A DNA stretch of 64,000 nt from Tritrichomonas musculus (Eukaryota; Parabasalia; Tritrichomonadida; Tritrichomonadidae). The DNA is taken from the NCBI GenBank assembly GCA_039105265.1, contig JAPFFF010000011.1, positions 4,154,001 through 4,218,000 on the forward strand, given 5' to 3'. Position 1 is the stretch's first letter, and each line of letters opens with the position of its first letter. Of the stretch, positions 1 through 10,000 are shown in pieces. The notes under the pieces were generated by a model. That model did no database searches. It saw only the letters and a program-made list of their open reading frames with translations, and was not told the origin of the DNA. The position numbers and the translations under genes are program-made.

Positions 1-649
1 AATTATCATTTGGTTGTTTACCTGAAAAAAGAGCATAGATAATTAAGCCATAACTATAAACATCAGAACTTTCGTTGCATGGTTCATTGTTTTTCATTTC
101 AGGCGATTGATAATTAGGTGTCCCAACTATGCATGATTGAAACAAATTATTTTGAACATCTGTAACTTTAGATAATCCAAAGTCAGTAATACATGGCTCA
201 TAATCGTCATTCATAAGTATATTTTCTGGTTTTAAATCACGATGAAGAATATTATTATTGTGAGTGATTTCCATGCCTTTTGCAATTCCATAAGTAACTA
301 TCATTTTCTTTGTGACATTCCATTTGTCTGAATCAATTTTTTTTGCGTTTTCTTTTTGAATTATATCCAACAAACTTCCATTTTTTTTATATTCCATTAC
401 TAATATCATTTTACTAAGATCGTCTCCTGAAAAATTATATCCCCTTAATCCAATAATAGTGGGATGATCAAGCCTACACATGATATCAATTTCACGTAAA
501 ACTTGAGCTGTATCGCCGTTCTGAAATTTTTTTAAAGCCCAATAATTGTCGTCAGAGTCTTTGACAAGAAAAACATTACCATAACCTCCCTTCCCTATTT
601 CCTTTATTATTTGAAAGTCACTTTCATCAATTATTTTAGAAGAGCTCAT
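1..649 (-). CDS. Protein kinase, TKL/Tyr-kinase-like type, 5' part only
   Basis: The frame is open from an ATG at 649 to the left edge of the window, so the C-terminal part is missing (216 codons visible). A eukaryotic protein kinase domain starts almost at residue 10. Visible motifs are the glycine loop GKGGYG, the VAIK-like ALKKF lysine, HRDLKPEN in the catalytic loop, the DFG segment TDFGLSK, and SPE in place of APE followed by the subdomain IX stretch SDVYSYG. All catalytic residues expected of an active Ser/Thr kinase are present. The short N-terminus before the kinase domain and the general wording resemble the large TKL-like kinase families of trichomonads and Entamoeba, where ankyrin or Sel1 repeats often follow; whether such repeats exist here cannot be seen. 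Substrate unknown. The kinase call is very safe, the subfamily is inference. Confidence 0.9.
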   Translation of the reverse strand, partial: MSSSKIIDESDFQIIKEIGKGGYGNVFLVKDSDDNYWALKKFQNGDTAQVLREIDIMCRLDHPTIIGLRGYNFSGDDLSKMILVMEYKKNGSLLDIIQKENAKKIDSDKWNVTKKMIVTYGIAKGMEITHNNNILHRDLKPENILMNDDYEPCITDFGLSKVTDVQNNLFQSCIVGTPNYQSPEMKNNEPCNESSDVYSYGLIIYALFSGKQPNDN

Positions 650-1013
650 TTTGTTATATAATGCGGTAAATTTTGGAAAAATTTTGAATTGTATTTTTCG
701 GTTTTCCTAGTTCAAAAATTTGTGTCAGTTAAAACTGGGTCCTTACTCGTCCACATTTGGTCCAGACTTGCTTGGGACCAGCATGAGTTAAGTAAACCCA
801 TGAAAAAAATATAAAGTTATATATTGTTATAAAGAATAGCTATTCATTCAAAATGTGGCGAAGAAGAAAATGATCCCTCAAAATTAATATTAAATAGATT
901 ATTTAGTAATTTCGATATTTATAAAATAAAATAAAAAATATTCCATATATTTCATATTTTCTATGCATTTTTTGCTTAAAATTTTCATCTACTTAGTTAA
1001 AGCATATATATCT
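650..1013. other. Intergenic region, no gene seen
   Basis: This AT-rich spacer lies between the start of the kinase and the stop of the deubiquitinase. A small GC-richer island at about 735-800 contains a short inverted repeat (TGGTCC ... GGACCA, loop about 11 bases) that could fold. No open frame of note and no recognisable RNA gene. Confidence 0.5.
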
Positions 1014-4000
1014 TTAGTTGAATATTTTAACAGAAGCGTCACACAAATTATTCAAATTCTTTCTTTTTTCTTCTTGTTTTTTCGATACCATGGTAACTCT
1101 ATCATCGGGCTGAGCAATTTCACTTAATATGTCATCGTCATTAACTACTCTCATTTTATTATTTATGGCGAAATTGCTGGGACCAATTTCAAACTTTGAT
1201 CTGTTAAATCTTGATAATTGTGGTTCTTTCAAGCATTTTCTGATTCTTTCTTTAGTATCACTAAATTTCTCACCTGGTATTACTTTTACGATGAATGGAT
1301 CACCTCTCCCATGCGGGCAACCGAGATACCGATATGAAACATAACAAAATTCAATTAAAAATTCTGAGACAACTTTATATCCCTTTTTAATTTTTTCATT
1401 TTCGTCAACAATATCAACAATTTCATTTTCATTATTAAATTTAGGTTTTGGAATATCTAATTCATTTTCATCATTTTTCTCTGCTTCATTTTCAATTTCA
1501 CTTTTTATATAGTAACTTTTAAGTTTCCTTTGATCTTCAGGGATGATTTCAATTCTGGTTGTATAATACGAACTATTTGCTCGCATATCAGGAGAGAGTT
1601 CAATATGGATTTTGTGATCATAAAGTTGGAAGAATCGGTATGGAACATTTTCACTGATATCAATTCCCTTCTTCTTTAGTGCAAGGAGTAGTTCTTTACA
1701 TGTCAATGATTTTCTTTGGAGTAACTTAACCTTTTCATCAATATTGTAACCATCACGAGAAAACACAACATTATAATTGGTCATTTTTGAAATCTGATCT
1801 TCACTAATTCCGTTATACAATTGGAAGAAGAACTTAAATCGCTTTTCTTTAGATTTTTTGAGCTTCTTCGCAAAGGAATCAGTAAGAACTGAATTCGATC
1901 CAGAGATTTCATAATTGAGCAAATTACTGTATTGACGGTTGCTGAACTGCTGTTGTCTAAATAATGATTTTGGCGATGGCGTTAATGAAGTTTCGAGAGG
2001 GTTACCCTTTGGCTTCTTCTTTTTACTGTCTGTAAGGTATAGTAGCATTGAATCATGGCTTGGATTGTATTGCAAACCTGCAGCTTTTGCTATGAGCATC
2101 TTAAATTCGTCATAATGCATTGATGACTTAAATTGAAGTGTAAATAAAACTTTTGTTGGATCGTCATAGTTATAAACATCAACTTTGACGGTATTATTCT
2201 TTTTATCTAGGTATTGATCGACAGTTTCAATCTTTGTTGGGTAAATATCGTCTGCTGATATGAATGGAATTTGCTGATCTTCAATCTTTGGCTCATTTTT
2301 CTTCTTCTTTTTACTTTCAGTTGACTTTTCGTCTTCTAAATCATCAAAATCAGATGAAAATTCAGAAGAATCAGATGAGCTTAGATCAAAAGAATCAGAA
2401 TCTGAGTTAATATCAATATCATTTAAGTTTGTTTCACTATTTTGCTTTTCATTTGCTTTATTTTCTTCTTGGATTTGATCTTGCTGTTGTTCTTGCAATT
2501 GGATTTCTAAAGGTTCTTTGAATTCAAATGGTGTCTCTGGAATTTCATGACCAGGAGCCACTTGAAAGATAAGAATGCTTCCAGTATTTACTCCAAGATC
2601 AACAAACTTTGATTCATTTTCTAGCTTCTTCAATGAACCTGAAATAGTTTCGTCAAAAACGAGGAGCTGCGTGCTACTTGGAAATTCAAGAAGGCTATTA
2701 ACCTTAGGAATTGAATCAGCAACAGTAGCTGTTTTTTCAAGAGATATATTTCCTACATATTGAATAGGAGAATTTGCTTGAGGGAAATAAAACATTATGA
2801 AAAGAACAAGTGATTTTTCTTGAGGGAATAATAGGGGCTCAATTTTGTCTTTCATCTCAACATAAACTGTTACATCATTCCAATAGTAGCTACTTCTCAA
2901 TTTTTGGAGAGTTACGTTTTCTCGATTGGGAATAACTTTACTTGGATTATGGTAAAGGTTTGTTTCCCAAATGCGGATTTGATCTACATCAACATGAAAA
3001 TGTTCAGCAAAGGTTTCATACAAGTCTTTAGTTGTCATAGAAACGTTCATCCGGAGCGGAGGGCAACTAACAGCTCTATTTGGAAATCCTAAATTACCTT
3101 GTAAGCTCCAATTTTCAAGATCATTTTGTGAAATGATATTAATATTTAGTGTATTTGATTCTTCAATCTGTTGCTCTTTTTTCATCTTAGCTTCACGCTC
3201 CACTTGCTGAACATAATCAATTAAATGCCCTGGAATTTCATTTTCTGAAATTGGCATAAATATACGATCTGCATCATCTCTTCGTACATAAACAAGCATA
3301 TAGCCGCTGTAGCGCTTCATTCGAGCATATTGATAAGCATAACCCGCATATCCACCCAATGGACTATTTTGAACTTTGCTTGCGTAATTTGGATAAATGG
3401 AACCTCCAAAATTGTCTTGAATCGCCATTTTAGGGATTTCCTTTGTAACACAGCAATCATCAAATTTGTACCACTGAGGATCAGTAGAAGTTCTTAAGAA
3501 TGCATAATAGTGTCCAGATTCATATGATCCAAAATGAACAAGTACTCCATATAAATCATAAATATTTGACTTATTTGCATTCGAATTGCCTTCTTTAGCA
3601 TCTTTGGCTAAATATGGTGACAAATCAATTTCTTCAGGAAATTCAAAACGGTCGTTAATTTTAATCATCATACCAGTTTCATAATCATATTCAAATCTCC
3701 TTAAATGAAGATGCAAAACAGATGGAAACTCAATGAACTCTACACCCATTTCTGCATCTTGCTTTCCAAATTCTTCAGTGTTATATTGATTATCACCATC
3801 CATTTTTTCCTTTTCAATGTATTTTTCAAAAGATTCTTGAAGATTCTTACATCCTTTAACTAACATTGATAGGTCGTAGAATTCTTCGATTTTAGAACTT
3901 TCGTAGTTAACATTTATGCAACGAATGTAAGAACGTGTTCTACCTTTGAACAACTTAGGTATTGAATTTTCAAGTTCTGTCCCTTTCATCTTCATTTCAA

Positions 4001-5000
4001 GATTATCTATAAGGACTCTACAAAATTCTTGAACATCATGCTGCATGATTGAATCCATATCTGTCCACCCAAAACTTTTTGTAAGAGTTTTGGTTGAACA
4101 GGCAACATCACGAAATTGGAGTTGACAAAAAAGTTTTTGAAGACAAAGAGGAATACACTTTTCAGGATCTTCAGTTGTACTTGTTTCCATATTGTATACG
4201 ATCCTTCTGAATGCTGGCAAGTGGAATAAGGCTTGAAGCATCGAATTCATATAACAAGTGGCCCCTTGATTCTTAAGGCCAACATAACCTGTTTCTTTCT
4301 TTGAATTTTTCCCAGTAAAGTCAGGAATGTATTCTGGAACAGCGAGAATTTGAATATCAAGAGTAAGATTTCCATCCTTATCAATCCAACCTTGGCGATT
4401 GTCTTCAATCATTTCTCTGTTTAATTTTATATTATATGATGTCTTGAGTGTTGGTGTGTCAGATGTAATGATTTTTGAAAATTCGGCTTGAAGGCAACGA
4501 TTTTCATAGCGAGCGTTGACTAACCGAAGTATATAGTGGACATGAAGAGTTTCTTTGATATTAGATAAGTTGATAATACAGCTTCCTCGTTTGATATTGA
4601 TAGCTGCATTTATTTCTTCTGAATCGGAATCTTCAGACTCATCCTCTTCAGTTGAATCATCAAACGAAATACCAAGAGTGAAATTGAGTTGTTCCATACG
4701 AAATGGCGAAGATTCTAAATGATCAGGTTGATCTCTAAAGTTTTCGATCGTCCATTTAAAATACTCAGATTTAGCACTATTTTCGGTGGATATGTTTGAA
4801 TTACTATCAGCATAATCGGGATCGATGTTATCATCATCATCAGAATCAATATAGTTGTTGATATTCGCATAATTATAATCATAATTTGCAAAGTTGTAAT
4901 TAATATTACTGTAAAAATCATTGCTCGATTCTTCTTCTTCTGCTGTATCAACGTTGAGATTCTCTAAATTTTGATCATCATCATTTGAATTATTATCCAT
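1014..5000 (-). CDS. USP7-like ubiquitin carboxyl-terminal hydrolase (MATH + USP)
   Basis: A 1328-residue deubiquitinase that should cleave ubiquitin from protein substrates. The N-terminal ~75 residues are acidic and Asn/Tyr-rich. A MATH/TRAF-like domain follows (about 78-222, starting EYFKWTIENF), interrupted by an acidic insert near 115-130. The USP catalytic core runs from about 238: the Cys box is GLKNQGATCYMNS with the nucleophile at about Cys249, the His box is ESGHYYAFLR near 496, and the KFDD segment lies just after it. The C-terminal half (about 640-1310) has the length and position of the ubiquitin-like repeats that follow the catalytic core in USP7/Ubp15, and contains a second acidic Ser/Asp/Glu insert near 850-910. 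The MATH-USP-UBL order is that of USP7 rather than other USPs. The start is the first in-frame ATG. The neighbouring kinase and pseudokinase are on the same strand but separately spaced; no operon is implied. Family assignment is secure, substrates are unknown. Confidence 0.93.
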   Translation of the reverse strand: MDNNSNDDDQNLENLNVDTAEEEESSNDFYSNINYNFANYDYNYANINNYIDSDDDDNIDPDYADSNSNISTENSAKSEYFKWTIENFRDQPDHLESSPFRMEQLNFTLGISFDDSTEEDESEDSDSEEINAAINIKRGSCIINLSNIKETLHVHYILRLVNARYENRCLQAEFSKIITSDTPTLKTSYNIKLNREMIEDNRQGWIDKDGNLTLDIQILAVPEYIPDFTGKNSKKETGYVGLKNQGATCYMNSMLQALFHLPAFRRIVYNMETSTTEDPEKCIPLCLQKLFCQLQFRDVACSTKTLTKSFGWTDMDSIMQHDVQEFCRVLIDNLEMKMKGTELENSIPKLFKGRTRSYIRCINVNYESSKIEEFYDLSMLVKGCKNLQESFEKYIEKEKMDGDNQYNTEEFGKQDAEMGVEFIEFPSVLHLHLRRFEYDYETGMMIKINDRFEFPEEIDLSPYLAKDAKEGNSNANKSNIYDLYGVLVHFGSYESGHYYAFLRTSTDPQWYKFDDCCVTKEIPKMAIQDNFGGSIYPNYASKVQNSPLGGYAGYAYQYARMKRYSGYMLVYVRRDDADRIFMPISENEIPGHLIDYVQQVEREAKMKKEQQIEESNTLNINIISQNDLENWSLQGNLGFPNRAVSCPPLRMNVSMTTKDLYETFAEHFHVDVDQIRIWETNLYHNPSKVIPNRENVTLQKLRSSYYWNDVTVYVEMKDKIEPLLFPQEKSLVLFIMFYFPQANSPIQYVGNISLEKTATVADSIPKVNSLLEFPSSTQLLVFDETISGSLKKLENESKFVDLGVNTGSILIFQVAPGHEIPETPFEFKEPLEIQLQEQQQDQIQEENKANEKQNSETNLNDIDINSDSDSFDLSSSDSSEFSSDFDDLEDEKSTESKKKKKNEPKIEDQQIPFISADDIYPTKIETVDQYLDKKNNTVKVDVYNYDDPTKVLFTLQFKSSMHYDEFKMLIAKAAGLQYNPSHDSMLLYLTDSKKKKPKGNPLETSLTPSPKSLFRQQQFSNRQYSNLLNYEISGSNSVLTDSFAKKLKKSKEKRFKFFFQLYNGISEDQISKMTNYNVVFSRDGYNIDEKVKLLQRKSLTCKELLLALKKKGIDISENVPYRFFQLYDHKIHIELSPDMRANSSYYTTRIEIIPEDQRKLKSYYIKSEIENEAEKNDENELDIPKPKFNNENEIVDIVDENEKIKKGYKVVSEFLIEFCYVSYRYLGCPHGRGDPFIVKVIPGEKFSDTKERIRKCLKEPQLSRFNRSKFEIGPSNFAINNKMRVVNDDDILSEIAQPDDRVTMVSKKQEEKRKNLNNLCDASVKIFN

Positions 5001-5618
5001 CTAAAACTATTTGCCAAAAATTAAAACTTAAATAGGTCAATTAGTTTTCGTTATTCTGTCAAGAAATAAAATTTGTTATATCAAATTATTTATTTTTCTT
5101 AACTCTGAAGTTGATATAGTTTCAGAATTTTCAAATAAAATTTTGAATATAATCATTCAATTTTTATTACTTTTCTTTTTATTATATATTTAAAATATCT
5201 CAACTGCAAAAATAATTTTTTTTTGAATATATGAATATTTACATAATAAAATTGGATCATTTTTTATTTTTTTCTTTATAATTTATAAAAAAACATTAAA
5301 TCAAGGATTTATGTACATTTTAATAACTTTATTATTTCATCCAAATTAATGGATTTCATTTGGAACAACATTTGAAAATACCAAATGATACAAAGACAAA
5401 ATATTTATTCTAATACAAAGTAAAAATATCCATACATCAAACGTTTAAATAAATATTAAATATACCTAATATCAAATACACATAAAAAAGATTTTACAAA
5501 AAATGCAATTATATTTCTCGAAATTAGCTTGCTCTATATAATAAACACGATTCAATTGAAATAATTTTTTTCTTTTGCAAGACTATTAAAATTTTTGGTT
5601 TCTGTTTAAATAACAAAT
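5001..5618. other. Intergenic region, no gene seen
   Basis: About 620 bp of very AT-rich DNA between the ATG of the deubiquitinase and the stop of the pseudokinase. Poly-T and poly-A runs dominate. No open frame with protein-like composition, no tRNA-like cloverleaf and no repeat family was recognised. Confidence 0.5.
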
Positions 5619-6596
5619 TTACATTAATCCTTGATTCCTTTTCCTAATTTTTTCTCGAAGTGCTTTTTGTTGAATTTCATGTTGATGCAATAATTCTCTC
5701 TTTTCTTGATTTTGTTTCTGAATTAGAGCAGCGAATTCAGGCATTTTTTGGATGTCTGATGTTATTCCTCTGCTTAACATATTATTGTTCATTGAGTGAT
5801 TTCCACTTTCATCATTAAGTTCGATTTCAGCGAAAAGAGGATGATCTCTCAATTGAGGAACAGAAGGTCTCTGCTCTAGTGGAAGGATACAAATCTGTAT
5901 GAAATCCGCAATAACAGGATCTGAAATCTCGAGAAATTCGGGAGGCAAGCAACCAGAAAAGAGTTTATCTCGTAATTGAACATCGGAATGAACATCAGAA
6001 AATGGTTTTTTAGATGTCGCCATTTCAAGAACGGCCATACCAAGTGACCAAACATCATTTTTTGAAATGCAAACAAACTTTTGAGCTTCAGGCGCCTGTA
6101 TTGGTCTAGTTTCACTACTATAAAATACATCAAAATCAGGAAGTCCAACTTTTATAGCACCATTTGATGGATCTATGAATATATTATCGCATCTTATGTT
6201 CCCATGAACAAAGGGTGGTTTTAAGGAATGCAAGACTTCAAGAGCATCCATTATTTGAGCGCACCAGTTGCCAATAGCCGTTCGTGAAAGGTTGTGACCA
6301 ATATTTTGAACGTAGGATGAAAGGGTTTGATTTGAAAAATATTCTGTTAAAAAATAGCATAAATGCTTTCCTTTATCTAACCATGCATGAAAAGGACTAA
6401 TTATGTTCTGATGCTTGATATTACCTAAGGTTTTTATTTTTGAAATTAAATCGTTATTCATTGAAGAAGGCGTTCTGATTGATAATTCGTACCAAAGAAC
6501 TTCAACACCTTTTTGTTTATCGAATGCACAATATTTAACGCAGCAATCATTGCGAGATATCTCTTCTCTTTTTACATATTGCCCAAGTTCGCTCAT
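5619..6596 (-). CDS. NRBP/WNK-like pseudokinase
   Basis: A 325-residue protein with a kinase fold that lacks the catalytic residues. There is no glycine loop or VAIK lysine where expected; the segment KGVEVLWYEL matches the WNK/NRBP style of subdomain II. The HRD motif reads HGN (residues 131-133, in VHGNIRCDNIFI) and the DFG position reads GLPDFD (151-156), so the catalytic Asp of HRD is missing and the Mg-binding motif is altered. Subdomain IX (KNDVWSLGMAVLEMAT) is well kept. The last 40 residues are charged and probably helical, rich in Gln/Glu/Lys/Arg. Nuclear receptor binding protein (NRBP) pseudokinases have the same HGN-type change and act as scaffolds; a scaffold or regulatory role is therefore inferred here. 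Kinase fold is certain, NRBP kinship likely. Confidence 0.85.
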   Translation of the reverse strand: MSELGQYVKREEISRNDCCVKYCAFDKQKGVEVLWYELSIRTPSSMNNDLISKIKTLGNIKHQNIISPFHAWLDKGKHLCYFLTEYFSNQTLSSYVQNIGHNLSRTAIGNWCAQIMDALEVLHSLKPPFVHGNIRCDNIFIDPSNGAIKVGLPDFDVFYSSETRPIQAPEAQKFVCISKNDVWSLGMAVLEMATSKKPFSDVHSDVQLRDKLFSGCLPPEFLEISDPVIADFIQICILPLEQRPSVPQLRDHPLFAEIELNDESGNHSMNNNMLSRGITSDIQKMPEFAALIQKQNQEKRELLHQHEIQQKALREKIRKRNQGLM

Positions 6597-7027
6597 TTGA
6601 ATGGCACTTTTATAAATTTAATCCAATTTTATCTTGTTATATTGCAAATAGAAAAGGTTTTATTTCAGATCAAATAAGATCAAAATAAGATTATATATTT
6701 AGTTTTTAGTGCTAATTTATTTTTAATACATAAAAGACTTAAACAAAAAATAATGATAAACTTTTTCTGAAAATCGCTTCTAAATCATTTTTTTTTTTGG
6801 ATATTTTATAAATAATAACGATATAAATAATTGATATTTTCATATAATTAATTAATAAAATATTTTAATAACATAATAATGAAAAATATATCTAATTTAT
6901 TTAGTTAAGATTGCAAAAAAGAACAAAAAAATAAATATTGAATAATGATTCAAAAAAATTCAAAACATTTCAGAAAATAAACAATTTTTTGAAAACATAT
7001 AAATTCGTTATAAATAAAATCATCAAT
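6597..7027. promoter_or_regulatory. Divergent intergenic region (pseudokinase / dynein)
   Basis: About 430 bp of very AT-rich DNA between two divergent genes, so both promoters must lie here. The open frame of the dynein extends upstream to 6938 but only from a TTG; the first in-frame ATG is at 7028, preceded by ATCAAT. No other gene is seen. Confidence 0.45.
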
Positions 7028-10000
7028 ATGACTTCTGGAGACAGATTTTCTCGTGGTAAAGCACGCCTAATTCAACACGAACAAATTATAATCAAGGAAC
7101 GAAATGTTGTGAAAAGACTTGGGCAACCTCTTCCAGAAGAATCAATAAAAATACCAAAGATTGGAGAATGGAATCTTTCAGTTCCTACAAATTATGATGA
7201 TTATTCAATTGAAAACAATGAAAATATTGATGATGAAGAATTTGTTACTGATGACCCCCTATCAAATCAATTTCAGATTGATAGACCAAATTCAAATTTA
7301 AATACGATCAGAAATCGACAATTACCAAAATCAGTTCCAATGTCACGCTCGCAAAAACGACAAGTAGGAATTCCATCAAGGATTCCTGGAACAACATTAC
7401 CAACTGCTACACAAAAGACCAGAACTAATAACAAACGGTCAAGCTTGGGTCCTAATCATCAAACAGCAGCCATCCCACCACCATATTTGATTCGTCCTCC
7501 AAAAGTCATTTCATATGATACCGATCCTCTTAGTAGACTCACTGTTAATCCACCAGGGACATTTTCTACTGATTTAGAAGAAATCATTCATTCAAAATAC
7601 CGTAGTCCCAAGCTACCACTTCCACCTTTAAAAAACGAAGATTATCCAGATACAGAAATAACGTCAACCGTCACAACTGCCAAAACCAAAAAGCGAAATA
7701 TTGAAAATACAGATGAAAGTAATGATCTAACCAATACCGAAATAGCACCAACTGAAATTAATTATGATGATGTTTCACCTGAATTATTACAACCGTCATT
7801 TTTGCCACTTGAAACATTTGATGACAAAAGTTATGAAGAATATCCACTTGAAGAACTAATGAAAGATCCACGTGCAATGTCCAAATATCAAGACAATAGT
7901 GTTTGTAAGTGGATGCATTGCAGAATTTTAAATTATGATCCGAAAACAAAACTTTTTTTGATTGAATGGGACAAGAACAAGAAAAGAAAGAAAGTTCCTC
8001 GATTTAATCTCAGATTTGATCGTGAAGATCCGGTTAAATTTGAAGAAAGAATTGCAGTAGCACGTAGAAATTGTGCTCGAAATGAAACAGCACTTCGTTT
8101 TGAATCAAGAGTCACTCAAATGCCAACTGGAAATTTGTCACATTTGGCACAAGAAGACATCATTAACATACATTCACAAATCGGCTACAATGTTGATCAA
8201 AAATATTATCCGAATCTTCTTTTTTTAGATGCTGAAATTGAGCAAGATTTTAAAATAAATAACAATAGAATCGCCTTTTCTTATGAAGTTGAACATAATC
8301 CATTGATTCCGAATCGTGACGAATTCGTTGAATACTTGTATTCTGACAGTTACGCATCGAAATCAATTGGAACATATACAGGTGGTACTAATGATGGCTT
8401 TTTCAAGATCTTAACAACAAGTAATGGCTCTGTCACTTATGGATTAGTTGAAAAATGGAATTTGGATATAAATTCAATGATTAAAAAAATGTCAGAAACT
8501 CATTTGCTTGCAAATCCAAAGATTTTGGAAGGTTTGTTGATTATTTGGGGGATTTTTCAAGATTCTAAATCAGTAACTCTTTTGACAGACGGTTTTCCTG
8601 AACTTTTGTCACTTGATGATTTCTTATTGAGAGAAAAAAATCATCTTGAAAAGACAGCGAAAACTTTTAAGGATTCAATTCAAGAAACATTGGAAGGCGT
8701 CATTACTTCCACTGTTTCTTATTCAATGAACACACAGAAATCATCTGAAAAGAGGAGATATCAAGGAATGATATCTTTAACTCAAAGAATGCTTCATACT
8801 GTTTTGTTACAAATGACTGAGAACACAATAAGTCGATTTCAGTCATTATTCACTCGTTATCTCGATGAAAATTTAAAGAACCAAAATGAACCACAATTTT
8901 TAATTAAGTTGGTTTTGAGCAAGGAAAAGAAAATTCTTGATTTCGATCCAGAAAAAGTGAAATTTCATGATTTGTTGTTCGATTTATTACATCATTTGGA
9001 AGAAACTATAAAAGCTCTGCCTTTAATGACATCGCCAATCATTGAAATTCATCAAGAAAATGTTCGTTTTGAAGATTGCTTAGATTTAATTGAGAAAGAG
9101 AGGGAATGTTTGAACGATTCCTTAATGAAATTATTCGATTTCATTGATAAGTTCGTCACTGAGTTTCGTTGTCTTGAGCCTCTTCTTCAAGTCGATCCAG
9201 ACCAATACGTGATTGATTTCGACAAAGAAGGGAAAAAACCGTTAACTGAATATCGAAAGACGTTAAAAGAGATTCTTTCTGAGATTGAAATTGTTTCTTC
9301 AAAGTTGCAGAATGAATACAACATTGAAATCTTTCATGTTCAATGTGAGGAATTCAAAAAGTTTGCCAAAAATCATTTTAATCAAGTCATTCAAAATATT
9401 TTAAATCAAGTGAAAAAGTGCGCTTTAACCACAACTCAAGAATTAAAAAATGAATTTGATTCAATTGCAGTTGAACTTCAAAAACAACCCAAAACTCCTG
9501 AAGAGATGGCAGCGATGAATTCTTATTTAGAAAATGTAATTCAAACAACAAAAATAAGGAAAAGAAAGATGAATTATGCAAATGAAAGATTCGACTTTTT
9601 GAATGAATTTCATTTTATTATAACCGATGATGAATTCAAGTTTTATTATGAAACACTTCAAATGCCACAAAAAATATCGAATTCAATAGATGATACGGAG
9701 AGAATGCTTTCAAAAGTTCGAATTACAATGATTCGTGAACTTCGAAATAACCAACGAAATCTTGAAACTGAAACTGTTCGAGTTCAAGATCAATTGAAGG
9801 AATTCAATCAAAAATATAATGATTTAGAAATGTCAATTGAAGCAGTAGATCAAGTTAATGAAATACATTCTAAATTACAGAATTTATTGAAGTTACAAAC
9901 TTTATACAATTCACATGAAAAAATCTTCAAATTTGAACAAGTAACATCACGTGTTTTAACTAATTTAACAGAGGAATTCACACCTCTTCACATTCTATGG

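Noticed and set aside
735-800. RNA gene in the first intergenic region
   Set aside because: Only one six-base inverted repeat is visible; no cloverleaf or known RNA motif supports it.
6938-7027. N-terminal extension of the dynein
   Set aside because: The extension begins with TTG, not ATG, and lies in AT-rich promoter DNA; ATG 7028 is the first in-frame start.
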